Positions 46,383 through 57,552 of a stretch of 64,000 bases of DNA are shown piece by piece. This DNA comes from Actinomycetes bacterium (GTDB lineage: Bacteria; Actinomycetota; Thermoleophilia; BMS3ABIN01), in NCBI GenBank assembly GCA_021787475.1, contig JAJYLW010000007.1, positions 38,304-102,303 of the forward strand, read 5' to 3'. The translations under genes and the position numbers were made by a program. The notes under the pieces were generated by a model. That model was not told the DNA's origin. It saw only the letters and a list, made by a program, of their open reading frames with translations, and searched no databases. Each line of letters starts with the position of its first letter. Positions within the stretch are counted from its first letter, which is position 1.

Positions 46383-47812
46383 ACGGCCCTATCCGGCGCC
46401 TGTTCTACGCCACCGCCGCCCTGTTTGCGGCGCTGCTCGGCATGCTCGCCTATCAGCAGGTCGTCAACGCCGGCTCGCTGGCGGACAACCCATATAACAC
46501 GCGCAAGGTTTACGCGCAAATGACCATTGATCGGGGGTTGATCCTTGCCAGTGACCGGACAGAGCTTGCCAAAAACCGGGAGGAAAACGGGCTCTACTAC
46601 CGTGTTTATCCCCAGGGCGACATCGCCTCGCAGTTGCTGGGCTACAACGATGTCAAGTATGGCCAGACCGGCCTCGAGCATTCCCAGAACGACTACCTGA
46701 CCGGCACCGCCGACGAGGTGGAGCTTGCCAGCCTGTTCGACACGCTCAGCGGCAAGCAGCAGCGGGGGGCGAATGTCAAACTAACGCTGGATCCGAAAGT
46801 GCAGCGGACGGCGCTTGGGGATCTTGAAAACTTGGGCAAACGGGGCGCAGTGGTGGCGCTCGACGTCCACACGGGCGCCGTGCTGGCGATGGCGTCCACG
46901 CCAACCTATGACCTGAATAACCTTGAGGCGGACTGGAACCAGCTAAACAAGGATCCGAACGGACCGCTGGTAAACCGGGCCACCCAGGGGCTTTATACGC
47001 CGGGCTCTTCATTCAAGCTGGTCACCACGGCAGCGGCGCTGGAAAGCGGCGCTTTCACCCCGGACAGCAAATTCAATGACGAGAAGGGGACGCTTGACGT
47101 CAACGGCAATGTCATCCATAACTGGCGTGATCAGCCCTTTGGCGAGCATACTTTTTCCGAGGCGTTCGCCCAGTCCATCAACACCACTTTTGCCCAGGTC
47201 GGCTTGAAGCTGGGCCAGGACAAGCTCGTTGAGTACCAGCAGAAATTTGGCTTATATGATAAGCCGCCGCTGGAGCTGCCGCCGGACGAGATCGCCGTCA
47301 GCGGCCGCTACGAAAACGGCAGCCTGGCCTCGCCCGGCGCCAGCCTCGACCCGGTGCAGGTGGCCTGGATGGCGGTCGGACAGGAGAACCTGCAGGTGAC
47401 GCCGCTGCAGATGGCGATGATCGCCCAGGCAATTGGCAACGGCGGCGTCATGATGAAGCCTTACGTGGTTGATTCGATCATCGACCGCGACTCAAATGTC
47501 ATCAAGCAGGCCGCGCCCGGCGAGTGGAAGCGCCCCATCCGTCCCGACACCGCCCAAACAATGACTGACATGATGGTCAAGGTAGTCAATGAAGGCACCG
47601 GTTTCGGCGCCAGGTCAAACAAGGTCCAGATCGCCGGCAAGACCGGCACCGCTGAGGTTGGCGGCCATGGACCCAATGCCTGGTTCGTGGGGTTCGCTCC
47701 GGCCGGGGATCCGAAGGTTGCCGTGGCGGTGGTCGTCGAAGACGCCGACGAGAGCGGCCACGACTCCAGCCCGATCGCCCGCGACGTGCTTCTGGCGGCG
47801 CTGGGGATGTGA
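46379..47812 (+). CDS. penicillin-binding protein (PbpA-like)
   Basis: TPGSSFKLVT SxxK; SIN; KTGTAE. Confidence 0.95.
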   Translation: MNGPIRRLFYATAALFAALLGMLAYQQVVNAGSLADNPYNTRKVYAQMTIDRGLILASDRTELAKNREENGLYYRVYPQGDIASQLLGYNDVKYGQTGLEHSQNDYLTGTADEVELASLFDTLSGKQQRGANVKLTLDPKVQRTALGDLENLGKRGAVVALDVHTGAVLAMASTPTYDLNNLEADWNQLNKDPNGPLVNRATQGLYTPGSSFKLVTTAAALESGAFTPDSKFNDEKGTLDVNGNVIHNWRDQPFGEHTFSEAFAQSINTTFAQVGLKLGQDKLVEYQQKFGLYDKPPLELPPDEIAVSGRYENGSLASPGASLDPVQVAWMAVGQENLQVTPLQMAMIAQAIGNGGVMMKPYVVDSIIDRDSNVIKQAAPGEWKRPIRPDTAQTMTDMMVKVVNEGTGFGARSNKVQIAGKTGTAEVGGHGPNAWFVGFAPAGDPKVAVAVVVEDADESGHDSSPIARDVLLAALGM

Positions 47813-47950
47813 AAAGATGAGTTCCGAGTTGGAACTTTTGGCTTAATGCTGGAGGAGAAATGGCGGCAAAATTTGAATTAAAAGGAACCTCTGGAATGAC
47901 AACGCTGCAACAGAGGCCAGAACCGGGAACTCGGAACTCGGAACAAAACG

Positions 47951-49834
47951 ATGCCTGAACTGCCTAAAATATTTGACAACCGCTACGAGATTGTCAGGCT
48001 GCTTGGCAGCGGTGGCATGGCTGATGTCTATCTGGCCCGCGACATTCACCTCGGCCGTGAGGTGGCGATCAAGGTTTTGTACGGGCGCTACTCCCGCGAC
48101 GAGGAGTTCGTCACCCGCTTCCGCCGTGAGGCGCAGGCGGCCGCCGGCCTCAACCATCCGCACATTGTCAGCGTTTATGACCGGGGCGAGTCGGACGGCA
48201 GCTATTATATCGCCATGGAATACCTGGAGGGCAAGAGCCTCAAGGAGCTGATAGCGGAAAAAGGCCGCCTGCCCACCGACAAGGCCATCTTCGTCGCCCG
48301 GCAGATCCTGCAGGCGCTCCAGTTTGCCCACGAGCACAACGTCATCCACCGCGACATCAAGCCGCAAAACATTGTCATCAACGGCCGCGGGCAGGTAAAG
48401 GTCACCGATTTCGGCATCGCCCGGGCTGGCGCCTCGGCCAAGATGACGGAGACGGGCTCCATCCTGGGGACGGCGCAGTACCTGTCGCCGGAGCAAGCCA
48501 AGGGCAAGTCGGTTGAGCAAAATTCTGATATGTATTCCGTCGGCATAGTCCTTTACGAGATGCTTACCGGCCAGGTTCCGTTTGAGGGAGAGAACCCGGT
48601 GGCCATCGCCCTGAAGCACATTAGCGACGAGCCGGTTCCGCCGCAGGCGCTGGTGCCGTCGATCCCCGACAACCTGAATACGGTCGTCATGAAAGCGCTC
48701 GCCAAGGACGCCCACGACCGCTACCGGACCGCTGAAGAGTTCATCGCCGATCTGGAGCGGTGCCGCGCCAACCTGCCGGTGTCGCCGGCACCCGTCGCCG
48801 CCGCCCGGACCACAATCATCCGTCCCGAAGCGCGCCGCGCTGATCCGGCCAGCGCCACCATGGTCAGGCAGGCGCCTGCTCCTCAGGAAAAAAAATCGCG
48901 CCGGAAGTGGCTTTATCTGCTCATCCTGCTGGCGGCGCTGGCGCTGGTGGGGGCCGGTGTTTATCTTCTCGCTTTTGCCCAGCAGACTGTCATGATTAGC
49001 GTCCCCAACGTGGTCGGCATGTCCCAACAGCAGGCGGAGAACACCATCAGGAATCAGGGGCTTCAGCCTGCCGTTGAGTCGCAGGAATTCAGTGACACCG
49101 TCCCGGCGGGCGCGGTTATCAGGCAGGATCCGCAGGCCAGTGCCCGGATCAGGAAAGGCGGCACTGTCAACCTAGTGATTAGCAAGGGAAGCGATAAGGT
49201 GGCGGTTCCGGACGGACTGACGGGGGAGACGGCCGGCTACGTGGAGGATAAATTGAAGGAAGCCGGCCTGAATCCGGAGCGCCTGCCCGACGCCTACGCC
49301 AGCTCGGTTGACGCCGGCAACGTCATCTCGGTTGACCCGCCCTCGGGAACCAAAGTGCAAAAAGGATCGACGGTCAAGTACACGGTCAGCAAGGGGCCCG
49401 TGCCGCCGAAGCAGGTCACCGTCCCCGATGTGACCGGCCTCACCCAGTCAGACGCGGTGGCGAAGTTGGGCGACGCCGGTTTGAAAACCGGCGATATCAC
49501 GCAGCAGTATTCCGATACCGTCCCCAACGGCGAGGTGATCAGCCAGAATCCGGCTGCCGGGCAGACGGTCAAAGCGGGAGATACGGTGGGCCTGGTCGTG
49601 AGCGAGGGGCAAAAACCGCCGGCCAAGGTTGCCGTGCCGGACGTTACCGGCATGAGCCAGGCAACCGCCGTTTCAACCCTGTCGGCAGCGGGTCTGCTGA
49701 CGACGGTCACGGAAGTGGCGACGGCGGACCCGACGCAGGTGGGCGTGGTTATGCAGCAGAACCCGGCCGCCGGCACGATGGTCAACGTGGACAGCACCGT
49801 GGCGATCACAGTGGGAAAGAAGTCAGGTCCGTAG
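47951..49834 (+). CDS. pknB: PknB-like Ser/Thr kinase with four PASTA domains
   Basis: GSGGMADVYLARD; HRDIKPQNIVI; TM; four PASTA repeats. Confidence 0.96.
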   Translation: MPELPKIFDNRYEIVRLLGSGGMADVYLARDIHLGREVAIKVLYGRYSRDEEFVTRFRREAQAAAGLNHPHIVSVYDRGESDGSYYIAMEYLEGKSLKELIAEKGRLPTDKAIFVARQILQALQFAHEHNVIHRDIKPQNIVINGRGQVKVTDFGIARAGASAKMTETGSILGTAQYLSPEQAKGKSVEQNSDMYSVGIVLYEMLTGQVPFEGENPVAIALKHISDEPVPPQALVPSIPDNLNTVVMKALAKDAHDRYRTAEEFIADLERCRANLPVSPAPVAAARTTIIRPEARRADPASATMVRQAPAPQEKKSRRKWLYLLILLAALALVGAGVYLLAFAQQTVMISVPNVVGMSQQQAENTIRNQGLQPAVESQEFSDTVPAGAVIRQDPQASARIRKGGTVNLVISKGSDKVAVPDGLTGETAGYVEDKLKEAGLNPERLPDAYASSVDAGNVISVDPPSGTKVQKGSTVKYTVSKGPVPPKQVTVPDVTGLTQSDAVAKLGDAGLKTGDITQQYSDTVPNGEVISQNPAAGQTVKAGDTVGLVVSEGQKPPAKVAVPDVTGMSQATAVSTLSAAGLLTTVTEVATADPTQVGVVMQQNPAAGTMVNVDSTVAITVGKKSGP

Positions 49835-49899
49835 AGCCTATCCCGGTGGGTAATTCGTGGCGAGGCAGCAGCAGGATACACCTGTCGGGATAGGCTCTT
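49833..49899. repeat. dispersed palindromic repeat family A, compact copy overlapping pknB stop
   Basis: AGAGCCTATCCCGGTGGG...CTGTCGGGATAGGCTCT. Confidence 0.85.
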
Positions 49900-49940
49900 G
49901 GATCGATTCCCCGCCGCCCGCGCCGCTCAGCCCGGCCGTA

Positions 49941-49982
49941 AAAAATACAACTTTTATCTGCGCAAAATACAACTAAAGTTGG
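49941..49982 (+). promoter_or_regulatory. direct-repeat regulatory element (TACAAC x2, 22-bp spacing)
   Basis: AAAAATACAACTTTTATCTGCGCAAAATACAACTAAAGTTGG; near-identical element on minus strand at 1-40. Confidence 0.65.
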
Positions 49983-50070
49983 ATTGCGCGCACCCCTGGG
50001 AAGCAGTATGCTCTAGCAGCAATCCTCTCACCTGATCAAGCTGCAAAGTTGTGGAAAGGGTGGGAGAACA

Positions 50071-53000
50071 ATGCGCGTTTCTGGCCGTACTTCTGGCAAT
50101 ATTTCTGGCCGCGCCGGCAATTTTTTCAGAAATGCAGTCTTTGCCAGTCTGCTTTTGGGGGGTATTCTGATAATCATCTGGTGCGCTCCCGCCGTTTGGG
50201 CGGCTTCGGAAGATGATTACATTTTGGGAGCGGCGGCGCCGCTGACGCAGACACACGAAGGCCCGCAGCAAATTCCAGATATCAGCGGCAGCATCGCCGT
50301 CTGGAGCGACCCCAGGCCCGGAGGCGGCATGGGCAATCCCGCCCGAATTTTCTTCAAGGACCTCGCCGGCAGCGCAACCGAGCAGCCGCTGGTTCAGGTT
50401 CCCGGCCGCGGCGCGACTATCGATGGGCAGGTTAATCCGGTCATCAGCGGGAATCTGGTTGCCTGGCTGGCCGGCGCAGATTCATTATATGTTGCTTGGA
50501 AACGGCTGCCCCGGCCTTGCCGGTTGCGAGCACGCCCTTAATCTTGCCGGTGCGGTGCCATCCCATCCGGGCGTCTCCGGCCACCGCATCGTCTGGGCCG
50601 ACTCGAGGCTGGGTTATGACCAGACCGACATTTACATGTTTGATCTGGACATGCCCGCGGCCGGGGCGCAGCCGGTTGTCACCATGTCCGGCGACGATGC
50701 CCAGCCCGTTATCGACGGCGACTGGCTGGTCTGGATTCACAGTGATAATTACAACATGGGGCGCCCGGCCGTCAATGACGTCTATGCCAAAAACCTGGCC
50801 ACCGGGGAAACCAGGCAGCTTACAAACGACGGCGGCGCCGTCCTCCAGGAAGCCCCCAGGATAAGCAGAAACCGCGTCATCTGGCAGGTAAATTCAGGCT
50901 ACCGGGACAACCAGGCCACCGGCGGCATCTGGGTGTATGACCTGGACGCCGGCCAGGCAAGGCAGATCTTTGATGATAGCGGTATCGACGAGAACCCCGA
51001 TATCGACGGCATGGCTGTCTGGACTCACACGGCCTATGAAACACCGACGCGGCCGGAAATATACGTGTATGATTTTGCCACTGCGAAGGTCACCCGGGCT
51101 GAGACCGGCCCGGCATACATGGGCCTGCCGGCGGTCTCCGGCAACCATATTGTCTGGCAGGACGACCGCCTCGGCCTCAGATCGGTATTCGGCAGCGTTC
51201 TCGGAGGCACCGCGCTTGAGCTGGCGGAGAAGTTCATGCCCGAATTCAGGCTGGCCCGGGGGGAGAACTTCCGGCCAATGCCGGTGGAGCAGTTTCTGAG
51301 CGCTCCCGGAACCTTCTTAAGGAAGAGGAACGACCAGGCATTCCAGCCGCTGGCGAATCCAACCGCCCCGATATTAGCATCCCTTGCCGGCACGCCCGAT
51401 CTCTACCTCGACCTGGCCGGAAGCTCCGTCGCCGCGGGCGGCGGCGATCCTTCGATTTCCATAGATCATAAGCTGGTCAATCAATGGTATGGGCAGCCTT
51501 ATCAGCAGCGCCGCGGCCAGTTTCCGGCGACTGTTTACGCCCGTGTCGTCCCAAGGCCGGCAGGGAGCCCCGGCTCTTTTATCCAGTACTGGCTGTTTTA
51601 TTACGCCAACGATCATCCGGAATTGTTTCATGAGGGCGACTGGGAAGTGGTGCAGGTTGATCTCGATGCAAATCTTGACCCCTACAGGGCCGACTATAGC
51701 CAGCATGGCGGCGGCCAGTGGCGCAACTGGAATGGCCCTGGCGGCGTCGAGAAATCGAGCGGCGATTCCAGCCATCCGGTGGTGTATGTGGCGCAGGGGT
51801 CGCACGCAAATTACTTTTATGCCGATGATAGGCACTACGTCAAGTGGCCGGTCAGTTGGGATGCGGCCGCCGGTGACGGCAGCATTCTGAACGATCCCGG
51901 AAACTCAGATCCGGCCCAGCGGACGTCGGCAACTGTCGTTCCCGAAGTTGAAATGTCGGCGGACACACCATTTCAGTGGCTGCGGTTTGCTGGCCAGTGG
52001 GGCGAATACACCGGCGCAAATGTCGGCAAATGGCCGGTTCAAACCGGCGGCGAGCGCGACGGCGCCGACAACCCGCCCCTGCAGGGTTACTGGAACAACG
52101 CCTTCGGCTGGCCCGGTGAAGCCTGTGACGGCTGCCAGGATCAGGTCGGCCAGGGGACGGACATCGAGTATACCTGGCTCTCGCCGGTTGACATGAGCGT
52201 CTACGACTCACAAGGCCGCCGCACCGGCAGGAATCCGGACGGCAGCATCGATGAGCAGATTCCCGGTTCACAGTACCTGGAATATCCGGAACAGCACAGG
52301 AAGAGCGTCATTATCCACGGCGCCGACATCAGCGCCGGCTACCGGATGCAGGCAAACGGAACCGGCGCCGGCACAGCCGATCTTGTCGTCACCGCTCCGG
52401 ATCATGCCGCCGGCAGGGTGGACACTCTCGATTACAATAATATCCAGGTTAATGCATCAACAAAGATCTCCATGACGCTTGACACGTCGAGGAATTATCT
52501 CGCCACGGTGGATGTTTACGGCGACAGCACGGATGTGCTTCAAAAGCCAGCTGACGCCGCAACCGCGTACATGGTTGACTTCACGCCGCCGGCCCGGATA
52601 ACTGATCTGGCTGTGACCGCAACAAGCTCCGGCACGGCAACCCTGTCATTCACAGCCCCCGGTGACGACGGAAACACCGGCACGGCCACCGCTTACGACC
52701 TGCGCTACTCGGCTTCCGCCATCAACGATCAGAACTGGAATGAGGCCACTCCGGCCGGTGAGCTGCCGGCGCCGCTTGCCGCCGGCGGCGCCCAGACCAT
52801 CACCGTCAGCGGGCTCGATGCCGGCGCCACCAATTACTTTGCTGTGAGGGCCATGGACAAGGCGGGCCTGTTTTCACCGGTCTCCAGCTCTCCGGCAGCA
52901 ACCACCGCGATGCCTCGGCTTTCCTGGTCTTTTAAGGATGTTTTCTGGGCCGGCCTGGAAGATTATCAGCTCGGGCAAATCTCGGTTGATTACAATATTG

Positions 53001-53245
53001 GCAACCCGGGCACAGGGACGGCCAAAAACCCCGTGATCGCCGCATCCATCTGCACAAACGGGGTTAATATAGCCACGCTACTGCCGCAGGTGTTCCCGGA
53101 CATTGATCCCGGCTCCGCCGGAACCGTCACGCTTAAATACATCGTCCCGCCGGCAGTCACAAGTTTCATGGCCCGCACCTTTGCCACCTGCCAGGATGAC
53201 GCCGGCAGAAGCTACTGGTTTCCGCAAGCGCTGCCGCAGGATTAA
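50071..53245 (+). pseudogene. large secreted protein (propeller-like repeats, VPS62-like, fibronectin type III), apparent single frameshift near 50480-50530
   Basis: signal peptide in ORF 50071..50541; repeat motif VSGxxIVWxDxR crosses into ORF ..53245; GDWEVVQVDLD...VVYVAQGSHANYF; FN3. Confidence 0.75.
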
Positions 53246-53282
53246 TGGACTAATGAACCAGGCGAAGAGTGGTAGGTGAAGA

Positions 53283-53606
53283 GTGGCAAAAAAAAGAACG
53301 CTATGGTGGTTTGTTAATATCCTCTGGCTTGTTATTTTGACTGCCGCAGGTTATGTATACCTCTACATACCTTATGTTCTTTTTTTGGATTTTTTCGGTA
53401 AAAATTCATCGTGGCTGCTCCGTGTTGTTTTATCAATTGGTCCTTTTCTGATTTTGCAGGGTTTTTTTCACCATTGGGTGCTCAATCGCGTCTTTCCCGG
53501 CCGGGGTTTAAACAAGTTTGCGGTAATGACAATGCCAATATTATTCCTGTTTACGTTGTTTGTGACGGCGTTGATTTTATTTCTGTCGTCGAGCGCGCCT
53601 TCATGA
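53283..53606 (+). CDS. hypothetical membrane protein
   Basis: 107-aa ORF, 3 TM. Confidence 0.65.
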   Translation: MAKKRTLWWFVNILWLVILTAAGYVYLYIPYVLFLDFFGKNSSWLLRVVLSIGPFLILQGFFHHWVLNRVFPGRGLNKFAVMTMPILFLFTLFVTALILFLSSSAPS

Positions 53607-53765
53607 TTACCGGTTGACAATGGTTTTGTCTTTATTGATTGTACAACCCGCTCAGGATAGCCACGGAAATGCATTGTTGCGGCTCTGCCGGGATTTGGCC
53701 GCAGGGAGGCCGCAGCAAAGCAAGCAGGACGGGCGGGGTTTCCAGCAAGGATTGTCTGTCTGAGC

Positions 53766-53823
53766 CCCGCAGGGGCGAGTTACGCAGCCGGCCGGACATG
53801 GGCAAGTCCAGGGCAATCCCCCG
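53766..53823 (+). repeat. dispersed repeat family B, diverged copy 3
   Basis: GCAGCCGGCCGGACATGGGCAAGTCCAGGGCAATCCCC. Confidence 0.6.
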
Positions 53824-53873
53824 AGCAATTCCTGAACGAACCATATGATCAGTTTATCTTTTGTCCGAAGCGC

Positions 53874-53948
53874 TAGGAGCCTATCCCGGCAGGCGTATCA
53901 TGCTTCCGGATGCAAAGTTGCATGGCCGCACTTCTTCCGTTAGCCTAA
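53874..53948. repeat. dispersed palindromic repeat family A, half copy
   Basis: TAGGAGCCTATCCCGGCAGG... Confidence 0.6.
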
Positions 53949-54111
53949 AAAGAGAATTTTCACCGGGAATTTAACCGCATTATTTCGGATTACGATTATC
54001 CAGCTTGCTCAGATGCCAGAGAAATGTAAAATTGCGGAGGGGGCTTCCTGGATAAACTGTATAATCAGCTTCGGATTTTGTGACAAGTCAGGTTGTTATG
54101 GAGGTGGCTCA

Positions 54112-54303
54112 TTGGCGGGAAAACCCGAAATCGACGCCGACGAATGCACCGGCTGCGGCATCTGTGTTGACGAATGCCCGAATGAATGCCTGGAGCTTGG
54201 CTCCGAAGACGTGGCCGTGCTTGTCAAGGATGACATTTGCGATGGCTGCGCCACTTGTGAAGAGTCCTGTCCAACGGAAGCCATCACTATGACGGAGCAA
54301 TGA
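54112..54303 (+). CDS. 2[4Fe-4S] ferredoxin (TTG start)
   Basis: CTGCGICVDECPNEC and CDGCATCEESCPTEA; SD GGAGG upstream of TTG. Confidence 0.9.
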   Translation: MAGKPEIDADECTGCGICVDECPNECLELGSEDVAVLVKDDICDGCATCEESCPTEAITMTEQ

Positions 54304-54328
54304 CCCGGCGGAGAAGTCAGGCCGTACC

Positions 54329-55132
54329 CTATTTAAGGTCCTTCCTCTTAAACGCTCTTACCCCAAGCTGAAGCAGCGCCGCGATGTAAATCACTTCATA
54401 GGCGACAAACAGGTTGCCGGGAACGAGGAAAGCCGGGGTCTGGCCGGGCGAATTTACAACCAGACTGTGTAGCTGGTCGCCGACCACGCCGACGGGCAGC
54501 ATCAGGCGAAACAGGTTGCCGATTATTGTTTCCGCCGTCTCGCCCGCCGCCGCCCCGGCAACGTTGATAAGGCTAAGATTAGTGGTGGCAATGAACACCA
54601 GGAAAACAAGAACCGCGTTTGCCGCCGCCGGCAGGAAGACAGAGACGGCGAAGGTCAGTGTCATCATCGTTGTCACGTTCAGACACACCAGCGCCAGCGC
54701 CGGGATGTAGCCCAGGAATGGTTCGCCGGTGCCCAGCACGACGGCGAGCCAGAGGACGAGGCCGATGATGAGCACGTACCCCGTCATCAGCGCCGCGTAT
54801 CCCGCCCAGCGGCCCGTGATTATTCGGGCGCGGCTGAGCGGTTTTGTAATGATCATCGCCATGGTGCCGTTCTCGATGTCGGTGTGAATCGAGCCCAGCG
54901 TCAGGAACAAGGCCATGAACATGCCGATCAGGTTTAGCCCGCCGAGGGCGTAACCCAGGAACTGGGCTGCGGCCGTTGTGCCTTGGCCGGCGCTCCCCAC
55001 CGTGACGGTTCCGCCGCCGGTGGCGCTAAACAACGGCAAGGCCGCCAGGTAAAGCAGGCTGACCCCCAGCCCGGCAATCATGCTTTTTGACCTCAGCGTT
55101 TGCCTGAGGGTATAAACGGCAATCGTTTTCAA
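54329..55132 (-). CDS. ABC-2 type transporter permease
   Basis: 6-TM ORF, overlaps ATPase gene. Confidence 0.88.
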   Translation of the reverse strand: MKTIAVYTLRQTLRSKSMIAGLGVSLLYLAALPLFSATGGGTVTVGSAGQGTTAAAQFLGYALGGLNLIGMFMALFLTLGSIHTDIENGTMAMIITKPLSRARIITGRWAGYAALMTGYVLIIGLVLWLAVVLGTGEPFLGYIPALALVCLNVTTMMTLTFAVSVFLPAAANAVLVFLVFIATTNLSLINVAGAAAGETAETIIGNLFRLMLPVGVVGDQLHSLVVNSPGQTPAFLVPGNLFVAYEVIYIAALLQLGVRAFKRKDLK

Positions 55133-56058
55133 CTGCTGCCGTCCTCCCCGATTTCTTCGAGAAACGCGTCCTCAAGGCTGATGCGGCGCGGTGAAAACTC
55201 TTTCAGGGCGCCGCCGCCGCGAGTGATGATCTCCGCCAGCTTGCCAAGTTGCTCTTCGCTGTCAAGCGTCGCCGTGAAACGGCCGTCCAGCCCAAATTCC
55301 ACCTTGGCGGCAAGCCGCCTGATGGCGGCGGCCGTCTCCGAGGAGATTCCCTCCGCCTTGACATCGACGACCTGGACCGGCCCGGTGATGTCGCCTAACT
55401 TGTCAACGCGGATGAGTTTGCCATGATTGAGAATGCCGACGCGGCCGCAAACCAGCTCCACTTCCGAGAGCAGATGGGAATTGAGAAAAATTGTCGTGCC
55501 CCGGTCCCTGAGCCCGGTGATAATTTCCCGCAGGTCTCGCCGGCCCAGAGGATCGAGGGCCGAGGCCGGCTCATCCAGAAACAGCAGGTCCGGCTCGTTG
55601 ATGATCGCCTGGGCCAGTATGATTCGCTGCATCATTCCCTGGGAAAAGTCCCTTACCCGCGAGCCGGCCCTGCCCGCAAGGCCGGTCCGGGCCATCACTT
55701 CTTTTACCCGCGCGCGGCTGCGGCCGGCATCCATGCCGTAGAGGCGGGCGTGGAAACCGAGCCAGTCCTCGGCGCGCATGAATGTGCTCAGGCGGACGGT
55801 CTCGGGCATGAAGCCAATCCGCGCCCTAGTGGCAACGTCTCCAAGCGGCTTGCCCAGCAGGCGGGCAGCCCCGGAAGTGGGGAAAATGATGCCGGCCAGC
55901 ATCTTGACGGTGGTGGTCTTGCCGGCGCCATTGGGGCCAAGAAACCCAAAAATCTCACCTTTGTCAACACGAAGGCTGAGGTGGTCGACCGAGGCAATCG
56001 CATCCGGTCCGTGGCCGAAGGTCTTGGTCAAGCCTTCAATTTCAATGGCAGCTTCCAT
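55129..56058 (-). CDS. ABC transporter ATP-binding protein
   Basis: GPNGAGKTTTVKMLAG; FSQGMMQRIILAQA; LLFLDEPASALDPLGRRDL. Confidence 0.95.
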   Translation of the reverse strand: MEAAIEIEGLTKTFGHGPDAIASVDHLSLRVDKGEIFGFLGPNGAGKTTTVKMLAGIIFPTSGAARLLGKPLGDVATRARIGFMPETVRLSTFMRAEDWLGFHARLYGMDAGRSRARVKEVMARTGLAGRAGSRVRDFSQGMMQRIILAQAIINEPDLLFLDEPASALDPLGRRDLREIITGLRDRGTTIFLNSHLLSEVELVCGRVGILNHGKLIRVDKLGDITGPVQVVDVKAEGISSETAAAIRRLAAKVEFGLDGRFTATLDSEEQLGKLAEIITRGGGALKEFSPRRISLEDAFLEEIGEDGSS

Positions 56059-56226
56059 CAGCCCATCTTGGTTTTATCCGGGTTTCTGAAGAGCCTAAAA
56101 AACCGGCTTGCGCCCGCCCCCAAAGACTAACGTGGAATTTAATTTTAACAGCGGCGCCTGCCGGCAACAAGGGAAGGGAATCTAAGACAGGTACTTTAGT
56201 CGTATCGATTAACTTAAATCCGTTTC

Positions 56227-56280
56227 TTGACAATCAGAAAAGGGAAGAATAAAATTTGTTCCAGATTACCCATATGGGTA
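56227..56280 (+). promoter_or_regulatory. sigma70-type promoter plus operator-like palindrome for cytochrome operon
   Basis: TTGACA-N17-TAAAAT (56227-56255) followed by perfect palindrome TACCCATATGGGTA (56267-56280). Confidence 0.6.
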
Positions 56281-56393
56281 TTCGGGGAAGAGCCTGTAGC
56301 ATCGCATTCCAACCTCAGGGAGGGTGGCATGGAATGGGCCAAGATTGGCGGATGTTACGGGGCGGGGGGCCGCAATTGTCCTCGTGACCAGCG

Positions 56394-57404
56394 ATGAGAT
56401 GGCTGGCGCACAAGGCGAGGGGCCTGATTCGCAGAATCTCACGCCTGTCGAGGACAAAGAAGACTGTTTTGGCGTCGGCGGCGCTGATTGTTTTGTTCAG
56501 CGGCAGCTATGGAAGCTTCAGGCTCTATAGCTATACGCAGGATGACCCGAATTTCTGCCGGCTGTGCCACACCATGAACACGGCATGGAGCAGGTGGTCA
56601 ACAAGCTCGCACAGCCAGGTCAACTGCCACAGCTGCCATGAGGTCAGCCCGATTACGGGCGCGGAACTGGTTGTCAATTATTTGATAAACAAGCCGGACC
56701 GCGTCACGAATCACGCCAGCGTTTCGGACGCCGCCTGCAAGAGCTGCCATTACAGCGGCGATCCGGAGTGGGTGCAGGTTGCTAACACGGCCGGGCACAA
56801 GGTGCACGCCGATCAGGCAAACATCGCCTGCCAGGTTTGTCATGGCATGAACCTGCACCAGTTTGAGCCGTCGACGTTTATTTGCGATGCCTGTCATCCC
56901 GGCGAGGTTGCCGGAGAGCAGGCTGCGATCAAGGTTCCGCAGATGGCGGAGCTGCATTGCGAGGAGTGTCATCCGTTTCTGGCGGAGAACAGCCCGCTGA
57001 GGCCGACGCGCGAAACCTGTCTCAGTTGCCACCAGAAGCTGCCGGTCCAGGTGACGTTTCCGCATCAGCCGGCCCCACGCACGGTGGTGTTCCCGGGCAA
57101 CGGGCCGATGAAGTGGGACTGCATGCAGTGCCACAAGCTGCATCAGGCTGAGAAGCCGGTGGTGGACTGCAATTCCTGCCACGGGCAGGTAAAGACGGAA
57201 GGGCTGCACGCGGTGAGCGCCCATTCTCAGGCGGGGTGCACGTCATGCCACTGGCCGCACCAGTGGCGGGTGACAGACCGGAGCGCCTGTTTTGGTTGCC
57301 ATAGCGACAAGGCGCAGCATTATGCGGGCCAGTTTTGCGGCCAGTGCCACAACTTTAAGGGGAAGCCCGCAGCCAGCGCCGCCGGCGCCCAGTATGGAGC
57401 TTGA
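56394..57404 (+). CDS. membrane-anchored multiheme cytochrome c (12 CxxCH)
   Basis: N-terminal TM and CRLCH, CHSCH, CKSCH, CQVCH, CDACH, CEECH, CLSCH, CMQCH, CNSCH, CTSCH, CFGCH, CGQCH. Confidence 0.94.
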   Translation: MRWLAHKARGLIRRISRLSRTKKTVLASAALIVLFSGSYGSFRLYSYTQDDPNFCRLCHTMNTAWSRWSTSSHSQVNCHSCHEVSPITGAELVVNYLINKPDRVTNHASVSDAACKSCHYSGDPEWVQVANTAGHKVHADQANIACQVCHGMNLHQFEPSTFICDACHPGEVAGEQAAIKVPQMAELHCEECHPFLAENSPLRPTRETCLSCHQKLPVQVTFPHQPAPRTVVFPGNGPMKWDCMQCHKLHQAEKPVVDCNSCHGQVKTEGLHAVSAHSQAGCTSCHWPHQWRVTDRSACFGCHSDKAQHYAGQFCGQCHNFKGKPAASAAGAQYGA

Positions 57405-57552
57405 GCGCCGCCGGCCTGCTTGCAGGAAACCGGCGTTGACGCTGTAATGGTTAACAACCGGAAAGCACATTGTGGAAAGAGGCCCCAACGGGGTGTGGCT
57501 TGTGTCGGTTTTCACAAAAACCGGCAAGCATATATAAAACTTATCATCTGAT

